Shown piece after piece: positions 45,112 to 53,653 of a DNA stretch of 64,000 nt; position 1 is the stretch's first letter, and each line of letters opens with the position of its first letter. A model generated the notes under the pieces. That model had not been told where the DNA came from and ran no database searches. It saw only the letters and a program-made list of their open reading frames with translations. A program made the translations under genes and the position numbers. The stretch is taken from positions 65,777-129,776 of the forward strand of contig JAMOPI010000036.1 of assembly GCA_027064585.1 (NCBI GenBank), written 5' to 3'. This stretch comes from Candidatus Desulfofervidaceae bacterium (GTDB lineage: Bacteria > Desulfobacterota > Desulfofervidia > Desulfofervidales > Desulfofervidaceae).

Positions 45112-45506
45112 GCTGTCTCAAAGGCATTTTTTATCAGCTCAATTTCTTCTTTTTCCAAATCAACCCCTATTACATCAAATCTGACTTTTACATCTTGTCC
45201 TGGACAGTGCTGTTTTAAATATACTTGAGCAACCTTTACAATTTGTCTCTGTTTATGTCTATCTACCGCTTCTTTACCTAACCCAAAGCGTGTAGACCTT
45301 CTTGTCTTTACTTCTACAAACACCACCGTATTTCTATCCTGGGCAATAATGTCTATTTCCCCTAATTTGTTCTGGTAATTAGTGGCCAGAATTTTATATC
45401 CCTGCCTTTTTAAAAATCTCTGTGCTAGTCTTTCACCGCGTTGGCCTGTATTAGCCCTTGGTCTTAAGCATTTAAGAAATCTTTTACCAAATTTCAATAA
45501 TTTCAT
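45108..45506 (-). CDS. YraN/UPF0102-family nuclease-like protein
   Basis: A protein of about 132 residues with a PD-(D/E)xK-like core: GERLAQRFLKRQGYKILATN near 24, LGEIDIIAQDRNTVVFVEVK near 48-67 with the conserved E-I-D-I and E-V-K triad, and VRFDVIGV near 107. Its function is not settled, though a Holliday-junction-resolvase-like fold is known. ATG 45506 is chosen over TTG 45515. It overlaps the 3' end of rng. Confidence 0.9.
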   Translation of the reverse strand: MKLLKFGKRFLKCLRPRANTGQRGERLAQRFLKRQGYKILATNYQNKLGEIDIIAQDRNTVVFVEVKTRRSTRFGLGKEAVDRHKQRQIVKVAQVYLKQHCPGQDVKVRFDVIGVDLEKEEIELIKNAFETA

Positions 45507-46959
45507 AATCTTCAATATGGAAATGTGGAACCGAGATAAACTCCACAGGCCTTCCTAGGCGTTCTAAGGCCAACTGCCAGGTCTTTCCTTCCCTTTCATT
45601 AATGTAATGAATTAAGTCAGGATGAGCCTTGATACCTATCTTGCGGGCAACGGTGTGAATTTTGTCCAATTCACGAATAATTTCATAACAAATAGTGCGT
45701 CTCGTTTTAACAAATCCCCTACCATGGCAATAAGGACAAGGCTCACAGAGATATTCTACCAAATCCTCCCGCGTGCGTTTACGGGTCATCTCTACCAAAC
45801 CCAGCTCAGACATCTGGCAGACCTTGGTCTTACTCCGATCACGTTTTAAGGCCTCTTCCAAAGAGGCTAGCACCCGCTCTTTATCTTCTTCCCTTTGCAT
45901 GTCAATAAAGTCAATAATAATAATACCTCCCAAATCCCGCAGGCGGAGCTGCCTGGCAATCTCCTGTGCGGCTTCTAAGTTTGTTTGGACAATAGTTTCT
46001 TCTAGATTATCCTCACCGACAAAACTGCCGGTATTAACATCAATGGCTACCAGAGCTTCTGTCTTTTCAATGACAATATAACCACCAGATTTAAGGGAAA
46101 CCGTTGGCTGCATGACTTGTTTGATTACTTTCTCCACGCCCAATTTTTCAAAAAGTGGCTCTTCGCCTTCATAAAGCTCAATGGCATATTGCAGATGCGG
46201 TAAAAAAGTCTTAGCATATTCTAGGAGGCGTTCATAGGCTTTTCTATCGTCTACAATCAAACGTCGGGTCTCATGGCCAAAAAAGTCTCTTAAGGCACGC
46301 AGGGCTAAATCTGGTTCTGGATAGATCAACCCGGGTAGCGGGACATTCTTTTTCTTTTCTAAGATCTTTTTCCAAAGGGCAATTAACTTATGCATTTCAT
46401 GCACAATTTTTTCTGGCTCTACCCCCTTAGAGGCCGTGCGGATGATAAAACCTACCCCTTCTGGTTTGGCAGAGGCTACAATTTGTCTCAATCTTTCCCG
46501 TTCCTCATCTTCTTCTATGCGTCTAGAAATGCCGATGTAGTCAAAAAAGGGCAAAAGCACCAGATAATGTCCAGGTAAGGTAATGCGGGTAGTAAGCCTT
46601 GGACCTTTGGTGCTAATAGCCTCACGCGCTACCTGCACTAAGACCTCCTGTCCCTGTTGTAAAAGGGTTTCAATACGGTATTCCTTTTTCCCACTCAGCA
46701 AAGGGATAAATTCTCCGTTTAAGTCCCAGACATTGGGTAGAACGTCTGAGACATATAAAAAACCCGCCTTATCCAAGCCAATGTCCACGAAGGCTGCCTC
46801 CATACCTGGCAACACCCTTAATACCCGCCCCCGATAAATATTACCTACCAAACCAGGTTCAAGGGTGCGTTCAATGTAATATTCAACCACCTGACCATCT
46901 TCCAACACAGCCAGCCTGATTTCGTGTGGGCGCACATTTAAGGCTAGTTCAGCAATCAT
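45484..46959 (-). CDS. rng: Ribonuclease G (RNase E/G family)
   Basis: A 491-residue endoribonuclease. An S1-like domain (about 35-130) includes GNIYRGRVLRVLPGMEAAFV. The catalytic core shows the metal site IDVNTGSFVG near 305 and IIIDFIDMQ near 348. The zinc-link Cys pair is in CEPCPYCHGRGF near 408-419. It ends shortly after the core, without the RNase E scaffold, hence RNase G. It coexists with RNase Y in this genome, which is not universal. The start overlaps the stop of the radical SAM gene. Confidence 0.94.
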   Translation of the reverse strand: MIAELALNVRPHEIRLAVLEDGQVVEYYIERTLEPGLVGNIYRGRVLRVLPGMEAAFVDIGLDKAGFLYVSDVLPNVWDLNGEFIPLLSGKKEYRIETLLQQGQEVLVQVAREAISTKGPRLTTRITLPGHYLVLLPFFDYIGISRRIEEDEERERLRQIVASAKPEGVGFIIRTASKGVEPEKIVHEMHKLIALWKKILEKKKNVPLPGLIYPEPDLALRALRDFFGHETRRLIVDDRKAYERLLEYAKTFLPHLQYAIELYEGEEPLFEKLGVEKVIKQVMQPTVSLKSGGYIVIEKTEALVAIDVNTGSFVGEDNLEETIVQTNLEAAQEIARQLRLRDLGGIIIIDFIDMQREEDKERVLASLEEALKRDRSKTKVCQMSELGLVEMTRKRTREDLVEYLCEPCPYCHGRGFVKTRRTICYEIIRELDKIHTVARKIGIKAHPDLIHYINEREGKTWQLALERLGRPVEFISVPHFHIEDYEIIEIW

Positions 46960-49454
46960 GGAATAACCCCTACTTTTAGGATCTGAAGGCGGTGAATTTG
47001 CCCTTTTTCTAATCCTAAAATGGCCATTAAGGCTTCTGTAATTTTAATGCCTCCTTCCTTGGTCAAGGCCAAAGTCAGCTCAAGCTTGTGGTCACCCTTA
47101 AGGGCAACTTCTTTAACCAACTTTTTGATGTCTATTTGACGCACCTTGCCCTTACGTAACACTTGCCACTTAAATTCACTTTTATTTTGAAAGGCCTCTA
47201 CCTTCGTTGGATCTATTTTTATGCCATTACCCTCAATCACAAACCTTTGGGCCGAGGGAGGGGTAAGCTTGGCGTTAAGAGGTACCTTCTCGCACAAAAG
47301 CACTCTTAAACCAGCAGGAAGCTGCGGATTGAGTTTGCCTGGAATATCCTTTTCATCATAATCTCCATATATTTCCACATCCATAGTTTCGGCTAGGCTC
47401 TCTACTCCAACTGGTAAGGCCACGGCAAAACTTATCTTGGGTAGAGGATGAAAGCCCTGACTGTGCACCAATTTAAATCCAGCCCTTCTAAAGGCCCGGT
47501 GAAAAATGTTAACCATTTCCAAATGGGCAAAATACTTGGCTTCATTCAGTTTACTAAAGGTAAGACGGTATTTATGTATAGATGTGGGGATGTGTGGATG
47601 TGTAGATGTGCGTTCAGATGAAATTTCAAGTACAATAGGTGTTTTATGAAGTACTGGTTTAATTTGTTTAAAATCGCAAAGACCACACTGCTGGCAGCCG
47701 TCATAACGACAATCAGGCGTAATTTCTCCCCGTTGTGCCTTCAGTCTTTCTTGCCATAAAAATTCCCAGCTTACGCCGATATCAATGCGTTCCCAGGGTA
47801 AAATTTCGTCTTTACTCCTTTCAGAGAGATAAAAATAGGGATCAAGCCTGGCGTCTTCAAAGGCTGCTTTCCAAATAGAGAATTGAAACCGATCCCGCCA
47901 GCTATCAAAACGCGCCCCTTTTAGCCAGGCCCTAAAGATGACTTCATGTAGCCTTCTATCTCCACGCGAAAATACACCCTCTAAAAAACTCTGCTCTGGT
48001 TCATGCCACCTAACCCGAAAGCCATAGCGCCAGGCCATCTTGCGTAAAAACTTGATTTTTTCTCGGCTTTCCTCTAGAGAGATTTGTCTTTCCCATTGAA
48101 AGGGCGTATGAGCCTTAGGGACAAAGGTAGACACACTAATGGTCACCTGATACTTATGTTTTCCCAGTTTTACTAAACGTCTAGCCAGTTCGGCAATGGC
48201 CTCTATGTCTTCTTGGGTTTCTTGAGGTAAACCGATCATAAAATAGAGCTTTAAGGCCGGCCACTTGCGCGCAAAGACCTCCTTGGCTGTTTCAATGAGG
48301 TCTTCTTCTTTGATCTTTTTGTTAATGCGGTTGCGCATCTCCTGAGTACCTGCCTCTGGGGCCATGGTAAAACCAGTGCGGCGCACCCGGCTAATCTGCT
48401 CCATCATCTCTGGCGTGATGGTCCCTACCCGAAGGCTAGGCAGACTTAAAGCAATGCCCTCTTTACTCAACCTATCCATCAACACAGGTAAAAGCTCCCT
48501 TAGCGGGCGATAATCGCCAATACTTAAAGAGAGCAAAGAAACCTCTTCATAACCTGTATGTTTTAGACCCTCTTCTACTAATTCTAACACCTTCTGCGGT
48601 GACCGTTCTCGCACTGGCCGGTAGATAAAACCAGCCTGGCAAAAGCGACAACCCTGTGTACATCCCCTAGCTACTTCAATAGAAAGACGGTCGTGTACTG
48701 GCTTGTGATAAGGCACAATAGGGGCCACAGGAAAATAGGCCTTATTTAGATCTGGAATAATCCGACGTTTGACTTTATGATAACCAGGAATGAGTTCTTC
48801 AATCTCTTTTAAGGTGCCATCTATATGATAGCGGGGGAAGAAGGCAAAGGGCAGGTAAAATCCAGGCACCCTTTCTACCATGGCAGCCAAAAGTTCTTCT
48901 CTCTTACCACCGCTTTTTTTCCATTCAAGATAAACATCTACCATCTCAATAATAGACTCTTCTCCATCGCCAATAAAAAATCCGTCCATAAATGGGCTTA
49001 AGGGTTCTGGATTGACTGCTACGGGCCCTCCGGCGTAGATTAGAGGATAACGTTCATCCCGCTGCCGGGCATAAATAGGAATACCTCCTAAATGGAGAAT
49101 ATTTAGGACATTGGTATAGCAAAGCTCGTGCTGCAGGCTGATACCAATTATATCACACTCCTTTAGCGGAATGCCTGACTCCCAGGTTCCCAAAAGCACC
49201 CTGTGTTTTTTAAGCAGGGCCTCTAAATCGGTATCCGGGGCAAATACACGTTCACATATTACCCGCTCATCTTGATTAAGAATAAAATAAAGAATCTGAA
49301 TACCCAGATGACTCATGCCCACTTCATAAAGATCAGGGAAGCAAAGGGCAAACTTCACCTGGGCCTTGGCTGGATTCTTGTGCACACTGTTTATTTCATT
49401 ACCCAAATAGCGTGAGGGGCCTTTTAGTTGGGAAAGAAAATCCTTAAAAGACAT
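46956..49454 (-). CDS. TIGR03960-type radical SAM protein fused to a DUF2344 domain
   Basis: An 832-residue fusion. The N-terminal part (about 1-200) resembles B12-binding-type radical SAM leaders. The cluster motif is CTQGCRFCQAGFIYRPVRER near 265 (CxxxCxxC), with PSLRVGTITPEMM and FTMAPEAGTQEMRNRINKKI further on. A Cys-rich CRYDGCQQCGLCDF block follows near 590-604. The C-terminal DUF2344 region (about 635-832) starts with the YRLTFSKLNEAKYFAHLE segment. The family often neighbours rng; its substrate is unknown. It is intact and overlaps rng by 4 nt. Confidence 0.9.
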   Translation of the reverse strand: MSFKDFLSQLKGPSRYLGNEINSVHKNPAKAQVKFALCFPDLYEVGMSHLGIQILYFILNQDERVICERVFAPDTDLEALLKKHRVLLGTWESGIPLKECDIIGISLQHELCYTNVLNILHLGGIPIYARQRDERYPLIYAGGPVAVNPEPLSPFMDGFFIGDGEESIIEMVDVYLEWKKSGGKREELLAAMVERVPGFYLPFAFFPRYHIDGTLKEIEELIPGYHKVKRRIIPDLNKAYFPVAPIVPYHKPVHDRLSIEVARGCTQGCRFCQAGFIYRPVRERSPQKVLELVEEGLKHTGYEEVSLLSLSIGDYRPLRELLPVLMDRLSKEGIALSLPSLRVGTITPEMMEQISRVRRTGFTMAPEAGTQEMRNRINKKIKEEDLIETAKEVFARKWPALKLYFMIGLPQETQEDIEAIAELARRLVKLGKHKYQVTISVSTFVPKAHTPFQWERQISLEESREKIKFLRKMAWRYGFRVRWHEPEQSFLEGVFSRGDRRLHEVIFRAWLKGARFDSWRDRFQFSIWKAAFEDARLDPYFYLSERSKDEILPWERIDIGVSWEFLWQERLKAQRGEITPDCRYDGCQQCGLCDFKQIKPVLHKTPIVLEISSERTSTHPHIPTSIHKYRLTFSKLNEAKYFAHLEMVNIFHRAFRRAGFKLVHSQGFHPLPKISFAVALPVGVESLAETMDVEIYGDYDEKDIPGKLNPQLPAGLRVLLCEKVPLNAKLTPPSAQRFVIEGNGIKIDPTKVEAFQNKSEFKWQVLRKGKVRQIDIKKLVKEVALKGDHKLELTLALTKEGGIKITEALMAILGLEKGQIHRLQILKVGVIP

Positions 49455-49463
49455 AGTCCTCCC

Positions 49464-49847
49464 TTAAAGCAAATCAAACCTTCTTAACACCTCTTCAAAC
49501 TCTGGATGCTCTCGCCCATATTCCCTAAGGGCCAAAATCACATCCCTTATCTTACTCTCCTCTAACTGCCTTCTTACCTGCTCCGCCATGCTCTTTCTGT
49601 CCCACACCACAAAACCAATTAAACCAAAAATGCCTGCAATGATGACATATATTAAACTAGCTAACATATCTATGCGCTTATTCATCTCATTTAACCGTTG
49701 ATTAATCGCCTTCTGCCCTTCTTCAAGTCTGGTCAAGCGTTCAATGATCTCCTTATCCGTCAAAGAACTTGCCTTTTGATAGCTAAAACACACATTGCTA
49801 ATAGCTATAACCAACAACACCAACAAAATTCTTTTCTGCATAATCAC
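49464..49847 (-). CDS. Membrane-anchored coiled-coil protein of unknown function
   Basis: A 127-residue protein with an N-terminal signal or anchor (about 4-22), a coiled coil (LTDKEIIERLTRLEEGQKAI and following, about 30-63), a transmembrane helix (about 64-86, ASLIYVIIAGIFGLIGFVVW) and a charged C-terminal tail with REYGREHPEFEEVLRRF. Not recognised as a named family. It lies 9 nt upstream of the radical SAM gene on the same strand, preceded by AAGGAGTGA-type sequence. Confidence 0.65.
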   Translation of the reverse strand: MIMQKRILLVLLVIAISNVCFSYQKASSLTDKEIIERLTRLEEGQKAINQRLNEMNKRIDMLASLIYVIIAGIFGLIGFVVWDRKSMAEQVRRQLEESKIRDVILALREYGREHPEFEEVLRRFDLL

Positions 49848-49912
49848 TCCTTATCTTAAAGCTTATGTGTTAGTTATAGTTTATTAAGTCTAACACTTAA
49901 AAATCTACTAAC

Positions 49913-50584
49913 CTATTCATTTTTTAAAACTCTTTCCACCATTTCCCAACTGTTTTTAAGCATTTTTTTAAAGTCCTCTTCTTCAAGCCCTGCTCCCAGT
50001 ACTATCTGTCTTGCCAGTTCATAGTCTAAATAATCCCCTGGGGCATGCCCATCCGAATCAAGTACTAATTTTGCCCCAACCTTTTTGGCCAGCCGGGCGA
50101 CATGGCCATTGGTATAACAATGACCTTTACGGCCAGATATTTCAAGACAAATACCGCGCTCCCTCGCCAAAATTACCTCTTTTTCTGAGATAAGTCCAGG
50201 ATGGGCCAAAATGTCAATATCTGCCTCAAGGGCGGCCCGGTTTGTGCCAGGCGCAACTGGTTCTACAATTGTTTCTCCATGCACCACGACAATCTTTGCT
50301 CCCAATTCCCTTGCCTTTTTCGCTAGAGACTTAATCAAAACAGGTGGAACATGGGTTAGCTCTACCCCTGGAATGAGCTTTATGTTGGGACTTACCTCAT
50401 TCCAGGCAGCGGCTGCCTTTTTAAGATTACTGATAATCATTTCTAAATTAGAGGCATCGGCGTGGTCAGTAATGGCAATAGCACCATACCCCATCACCTC
50501 TACCCGGCGGCAGAGTTCAAAGGGAATAAGCTCCCCATCACTAAAGACAGAATGTGTGTGCAGATCAATCATTGGATAAGACAT
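49913..50584 (-). CDS. PHP-domain phosphoesterase (histidinol phosphatase-like)
   Basis: A protein of about 223 residues with PHP metal motifs: MIDLHTHSVFSDGE at the N-terminus (HTH), AITDHADASN near 38-47, PGVELTHVPP near 78, VVVHGETIVEP near 102, DILAHPGLIS near 131 and VLDSDGHAPGDYLD near 181. Family members act on phosphorylated substrates or DNA ends; the exact substrate here is unclear. ATG 50584 is chosen because GGAGG lies 5 nt upstream; the alternative ATG at 50596 is within that box. The 5' end overlaps the tail of the vanZ relic. Confidence 0.87.
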   Translation of the reverse strand: MSYPMIDLHTHSVFSDGELIPFELCRRVEVMGYGAIAITDHADASNLEMIISNLKKAAAAWNEVSPNIKLIPGVELTHVPPVLIKSLAKKARELGAKIVVVHGETIVEPVAPGTNRAALEADIDILAHPGLISEKEVILARERGICLEISGRKGHCYTNGHVARLAKKVGAKLVLDSDGHAPGDYLDYELARQIVLGAGLEEEDFKKMLKNSWEMVERVLKNE

Positions 50585-50931
50585 AACAACCTCCATCCTA
50601 TAACTCCTAAAAAATTCCCTATATCATCCATCCGCCAAGGTATCATAAAAACTTGCTTCCCGTCCTGAAACAAAACTCTAGTGAAACTCATCGCTAAGTC
50701 CGCATATAAAACAAAATAAAACAGTGTACACAAGCACCCGTTCAAAAGAGAGCTTGGAAAAATACCCGTAAGACTCTCACAAATAGGATACCTAAAAAGA
50801 AGTACTCCAATGTATGCAATACTTTATCATTAAAACTGGTTACCACCCTAGGCAGTTGACTTTGACTTGAAAAGAAAAAAAATCAAACTAATATATCCGA
50901 TAAGCAAAATCCAATTAATTATCTTAAGCAT
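50569..50931 (-). pseudogene. VanZ-family gene, multiply frameshifted
   Basis: A VanZ-like membrane protein can be pieced together across frames. MLKIINWILLIGYISLIFF opens from ATG 50931. After a T8 run (50873-50880) the frame shifts to SSQSQLPRVVTSFNDKVLH and LEYFFLGILFVRVL. After a T5 run (near 50761) it shifts again to ERVLVYTVLFCFICGLSDEF. A TAG at the next codon but one replaces the conserved Gln of DEFHQ, followed by SFVSGREASFYDTLADG. A last shift gives IGNFLGVIGWRLL. At least three frameshifts and one nonsense codon make it a pseudogene. Confidence 0.8.
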
Positions 50932-50938
50932 GTTATCT

Positions 50939-51439
50939 CTACATCTTATACTTGCCAAAGTCTTCAGGGGAGAGGTTTTCTAGGATCTCTTCCCACTTCT
51001 TTTCTTCATCACTTGTGCTTTGGTCCTTTCGGGTTTCTTTTACAGCCTCTTTTGTTTTGGTAAACACCTTTTCATCTACAAAAATAGGGGCATCGGTGCG
51101 TAAGGCTAGGGCAATGGCATCACTTGGTCTGGCGTCTATCTCATAAACTTTATCACCTGCCTTTAGATAAATCAGGGCATAATATGTATTCTCCCGCAGA
51201 TCACAAACAACTACTTTTTCCACTTTCGCACCTAGAGTCTCAATCGTAATTTTGAGAAGGTCATGGGTCATGGGGCGCGAAAACTTAACGTCCTCTAATA
51301 CGCTGGCAATAGCCGTCGCCTCAAGAATGCCAATCCAGATGGGCAAGGCTTCCTCTCCCTCTACTGTTTTTAAGATAACAATGGGAGAATTACTTACCGG
51401 ATCCATGGTTAAACCAAAGACTTCTACTTTGATAAGCAT
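50939..51439 (-). CDS. Bifunctional nuclease-family protein (DUF151)
   Basis: A 166-residue protein: VFGLTMDPVSNSPIVILKT near the N-terminus, LPIWIGILEATAIASVLE near 31-48, RPMTHDLLKITIETLG near 54 and YEIDARPSDAIALALRTDAP near 98-117 are all characteristic of the BFN/DUF151 family. Plant members show DNase and RNase activity; the bacterial role is unclear. It lies 7 nt before the vanZ relic, so it may have driven its expression. The C-terminal 30 residues are charged. Confidence 0.9.
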   Translation of the reverse strand: MLIKVEVFGLTMDPVSNSPIVILKTVEGEEALPIWIGILEATAIASVLEDVKFSRPMTHDLLKITIETLGAKVEKVVVCDLRENTYYALIYLKAGDKVYEIDARPSDAIALALRTDAPIFVDEKVFTKTKEAVKETRKDQSTSDEEKKWEEILENLSPEDFGKYKM

Positions 51440-51551
51440 GTTTTCTCCTACTTATATAATTGTCTTTGCATCCATGGCTCTAATAGGTTTTAGCAGACAG
51501 AGTTTAGCCGCTGTGCAGGTGTTAGTTTGCTTCCTGAATACTACCCCCTTT

Positions 51552-51971
51552 CTATCCACCAAAGCTAAAAACCTCCTTTATTACTCCTTCTAAGGCCAGT
51601 CTATTTTCTTGGGTTTGAATAGCTCTGTGCGACAATTCTTCCAAATAATCTGTAAAAAACTCCTCATCCAAACAGTAAATAAATTTTCCTGTATTACATA
51701 CTTCCACTTGAAAAGAAACAGGTGCCCCATTTAAAACCTTCACATCTGGCTTGAGAGGAAGCAAAGGGAAAAACCTTTTTTCTACTTCTTTGGCCTCACC
51801 TAACTCGGTTTTTAAAAAATTTTTATATTTCTTTACATATATGGCGATGTCTATGTCAAGGGGGATGGAATGACCTTTGAGGTAAGAACCATAAAGAAAG
51901 GCAAACATCACATTGGGAAATTGAGTCAAAACTTTTCTGATTGTTTCTTCTATACCCTTTAATTTCCTCAT
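51552..51971 (-). CDS. MNT-type nucleotidyltransferase (orphan antitoxin-like)
   Basis: A 139-residue nucleotidyltransferase-fold protein. FLYGSYLKGHSIPLDIDIAI near 24-43 gives the GSx9DxD fingerprint (GS, then DID). The fold continues to a C-terminal region with NTGKFIYCLDEEFFTDYLEE. Proteins of this kind are usually paired with HEPN toxins; here the upstream HEPN gene survives only as a 36-codon stub. It starts after GAGG 9 nt upstream and appears intact. Confidence 0.82.
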   Translation of the reverse strand: MRKLKGIEETIRKVLTQFPNVMFAFLYGSYLKGHSIPLDIDIAIYVKKYKNFLKTELGEAKEVEKRFFPLLPLKPDVKVLNGAPVSFQVEVCNTGKFIYCLDEEFFTDYLEELSHRAIQTQENRLALEGVIKEVFSFGG

Positions 51972-51987
51972 TTAGTTTTTCCTCTCT

Positions 51988-52098
51988 TTATTCCAAAGAT
52001 ACACCTTCTTTTACCGCCAAATTTATAAATCTTTCCTTCTTACAACGTTCTAAGTCTCTTTCTGTCTGGGTCAACCAGTCCTTACTTCTTTCTGGCAT
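51988..52098 (-). pseudogene. 5' relic of a HEPN-domain gene
   Basis: A 36-codon frame from ATG 52098. Its start MPERSKDWLTQTERDLERCK matches the conserved N-terminus of HEPN proteins (SxDWLxQAexDLexA). It then ends as KKERFINLAVKEGVSLE with a stop, so the remaining 90 or so residues, with the RNase motif, are gone. It directly precedes the MNT gene and is thus what remains of a HEPN-MNT module. Confidence 0.68.
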
Positions 52099-52099
52099 T

Positions 52100-53419
52100 T
52101 TAAGAAACGACCTCTCCTCTTAAAGAATGGGCCAACGCCTCTTTGATTTTTACCTTCACCAACTGCCCTAAAAGACCATTCTCTGCTGCTACATTAACTA
52201 CCCGATGACACCGCGTGCGCCCTGAAAGCTGATTTCCCCTTTTGCTATAGGTATCAAGCAGCACTTCTACCACCTTACCTTCAAGGGCCTTATTCTTTCT
52301 CTCCGTAATCGGTGCCTGCAGGGCCAATACCCTTTCAAGCCTTTCTTTTTTTACCTCTTCCCTTACTTTATCTTTAAAAGTAACCGCCTTGGCTGGAGGT
52401 CTATCTGAATATTTAAAGGCAAAGATAGTATCATATTCTACTTCTTTTAAAATAGATAAAGTTTCCTTAAAGTCTGCTTCGGTCTCGCCTGGAAAGCCGA
52501 CAATCAAATCAGTAGAGATGGCTATATCTGGTCTTACCTTACGCAAGGACTCTATTTTGCGTAAATAATCGCTACGGGTATACTTCCGGTTCATCATCTT
52601 TAGAATCCTATCTGAACCTGACTGCACGGGCAAATGGATGTATTCACACAGGGTTTCAAGTTCACCAAAGGCCCTAATTAATTCCTTTGAAATATCCTTA
52701 GGATGCGAGGTAATAAACCGTAACCTTTTCAGCCCAGGCAACTTATTTATCCGCCGCAAAAGCTCCGCAAAACTGATTTCATCACTTCTGTCCTGTCCGT
52801 AGGAATTTACATTTTGTCCAAGGAGAATAACCTCCTTTATCCCCATATCTAAAAGCCGTTTAATCTCTTCAATGATGTCTTCACTTCTCCGGCTAACCTC
52901 CCTTCCCCGCACATAGGGTACAATACAATAGGTGCAAAAGTTATTGCATCCTTGCATAATGGTTACATAGGCACGCACCTTACTCTCACGGGGAAGCGGT
53001 ATAATCCTTCTTGGTGGCTCAAGCTGATAAGAAAAATCTACACAACAAATGCGTGCGCGGTTTTGCCTTACTTTTTCTATAAACTCGGCTACATGGTAAA
53101 ACTGATGCGTGCCAAAAACCAAATCCACATGTGGCATCCGCTTTAAAATTCGCTCTCCCTCCTTCTGCGCCACACATCCACCTACGCCAATAATGATGTC
53201 TGGCCGTTTCTTCTTTAAAAACTTAAGCCGTCCAAGCAGGCTATAAACCTTCTCTTCTGCCTTTTGTCTTACTGCACAGGTGTTAAGTAGAATAACATCC
53301 GCCTTTTTTAAGGTAGAAGCCTCCCTATACCCTGCCTCTTCTAACAGGGTAGCCATGTACTCTGAATCGTGCACATTCATCTGGCAACCAAAGGTTTGGA
53401 TGAAAAATAGTCCCTTCAT
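52100..53419 (-). CDS. miaB: tRNA-2-methylthio-N6-dimethylallyladenosine synthase MiaB
   Basis: A 439-residue radical SAM methylthiotransferase that modifies A37 of tRNAs. The N-terminal UPF0004 domain has FGCQMNVHDSEYM near 9-21 and GVGGCVAQKEG near 79. The radical SAM cluster is in MQGCNNFCTYCIVPYVRGRE near 154-173 (CxxxCxxC). A C-terminal TRAM domain (about 370-435) follows. Six conserved Cys are all present, giving two [4Fe-4S] clusters. Length matches MiaB. It starts one base after the HEPN relic's promoter-proximal end, i.e. upstream of it on the minus strand. Confidence 0.95.
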   Translation of the reverse strand: MKGLFFIQTFGCQMNVHDSEYMATLLEEAGYREASTLKKADVILLNTCAVRQKAEEKVYSLLGRLKFLKKKRPDIIIGVGGCVAQKEGERILKRMPHVDLVFGTHQFYHVAEFIEKVRQNRARICCVDFSYQLEPPRRIIPLPRESKVRAYVTIMQGCNNFCTYCIVPYVRGREVSRRSEDIIEEIKRLLDMGIKEVILLGQNVNSYGQDRSDEISFAELLRRINKLPGLKRLRFITSHPKDISKELIRAFGELETLCEYIHLPVQSGSDRILKMMNRKYTRSDYLRKIESLRKVRPDIAISTDLIVGFPGETEADFKETLSILKEVEYDTIFAFKYSDRPPAKAVTFKDKVREEVKKERLERVLALQAPITERKNKALEGKVVEVLLDTYSKRGNQLSGRTRCHRVVNVAAENGLLGQLVKVKIKEALAHSLRGEVVS

Positions 53420-53625
53420 CCTGCTGTTATCTTAACGTTTAAAGGCAGGAATGACAAGAGTGTTTGTAAATCTTTAGATCCGTCTTCAGATCCATGATTG
53501 CCCTAAAAGAAACCCCGCAAGTCTGTTATAATAAAACGATGGCCAGAAAATTGGCCGTTTCTTTCAAAATGTCTTCTTTTAACAACAAACAATCTCAGAT
53601 TTTGAGTTAGAGATGTAAGCAGGAT

Positions 53626-53652
53626 AAGAGGCCTCCTTAAAGGAGGCCTCTT
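53626..53652. terminator. Strong palindromic stem-loop after clpB
   Basis: AAGAGGCCTCC (53626-53636) pairs with GGAGGCCTCTT (53642-53652), with the flanking T/A closing a 3-nt loop. The stem has 12-13 perfect pairs. It begins immediately beyond the clpB stop. The minus-strand side is followed by TATCC instead of a U-tract, while the plus side is T-rich, so efficiency on the clpB transcript is uncertain. Confidence 0.65.
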
Positions 53653-53653
53653 C

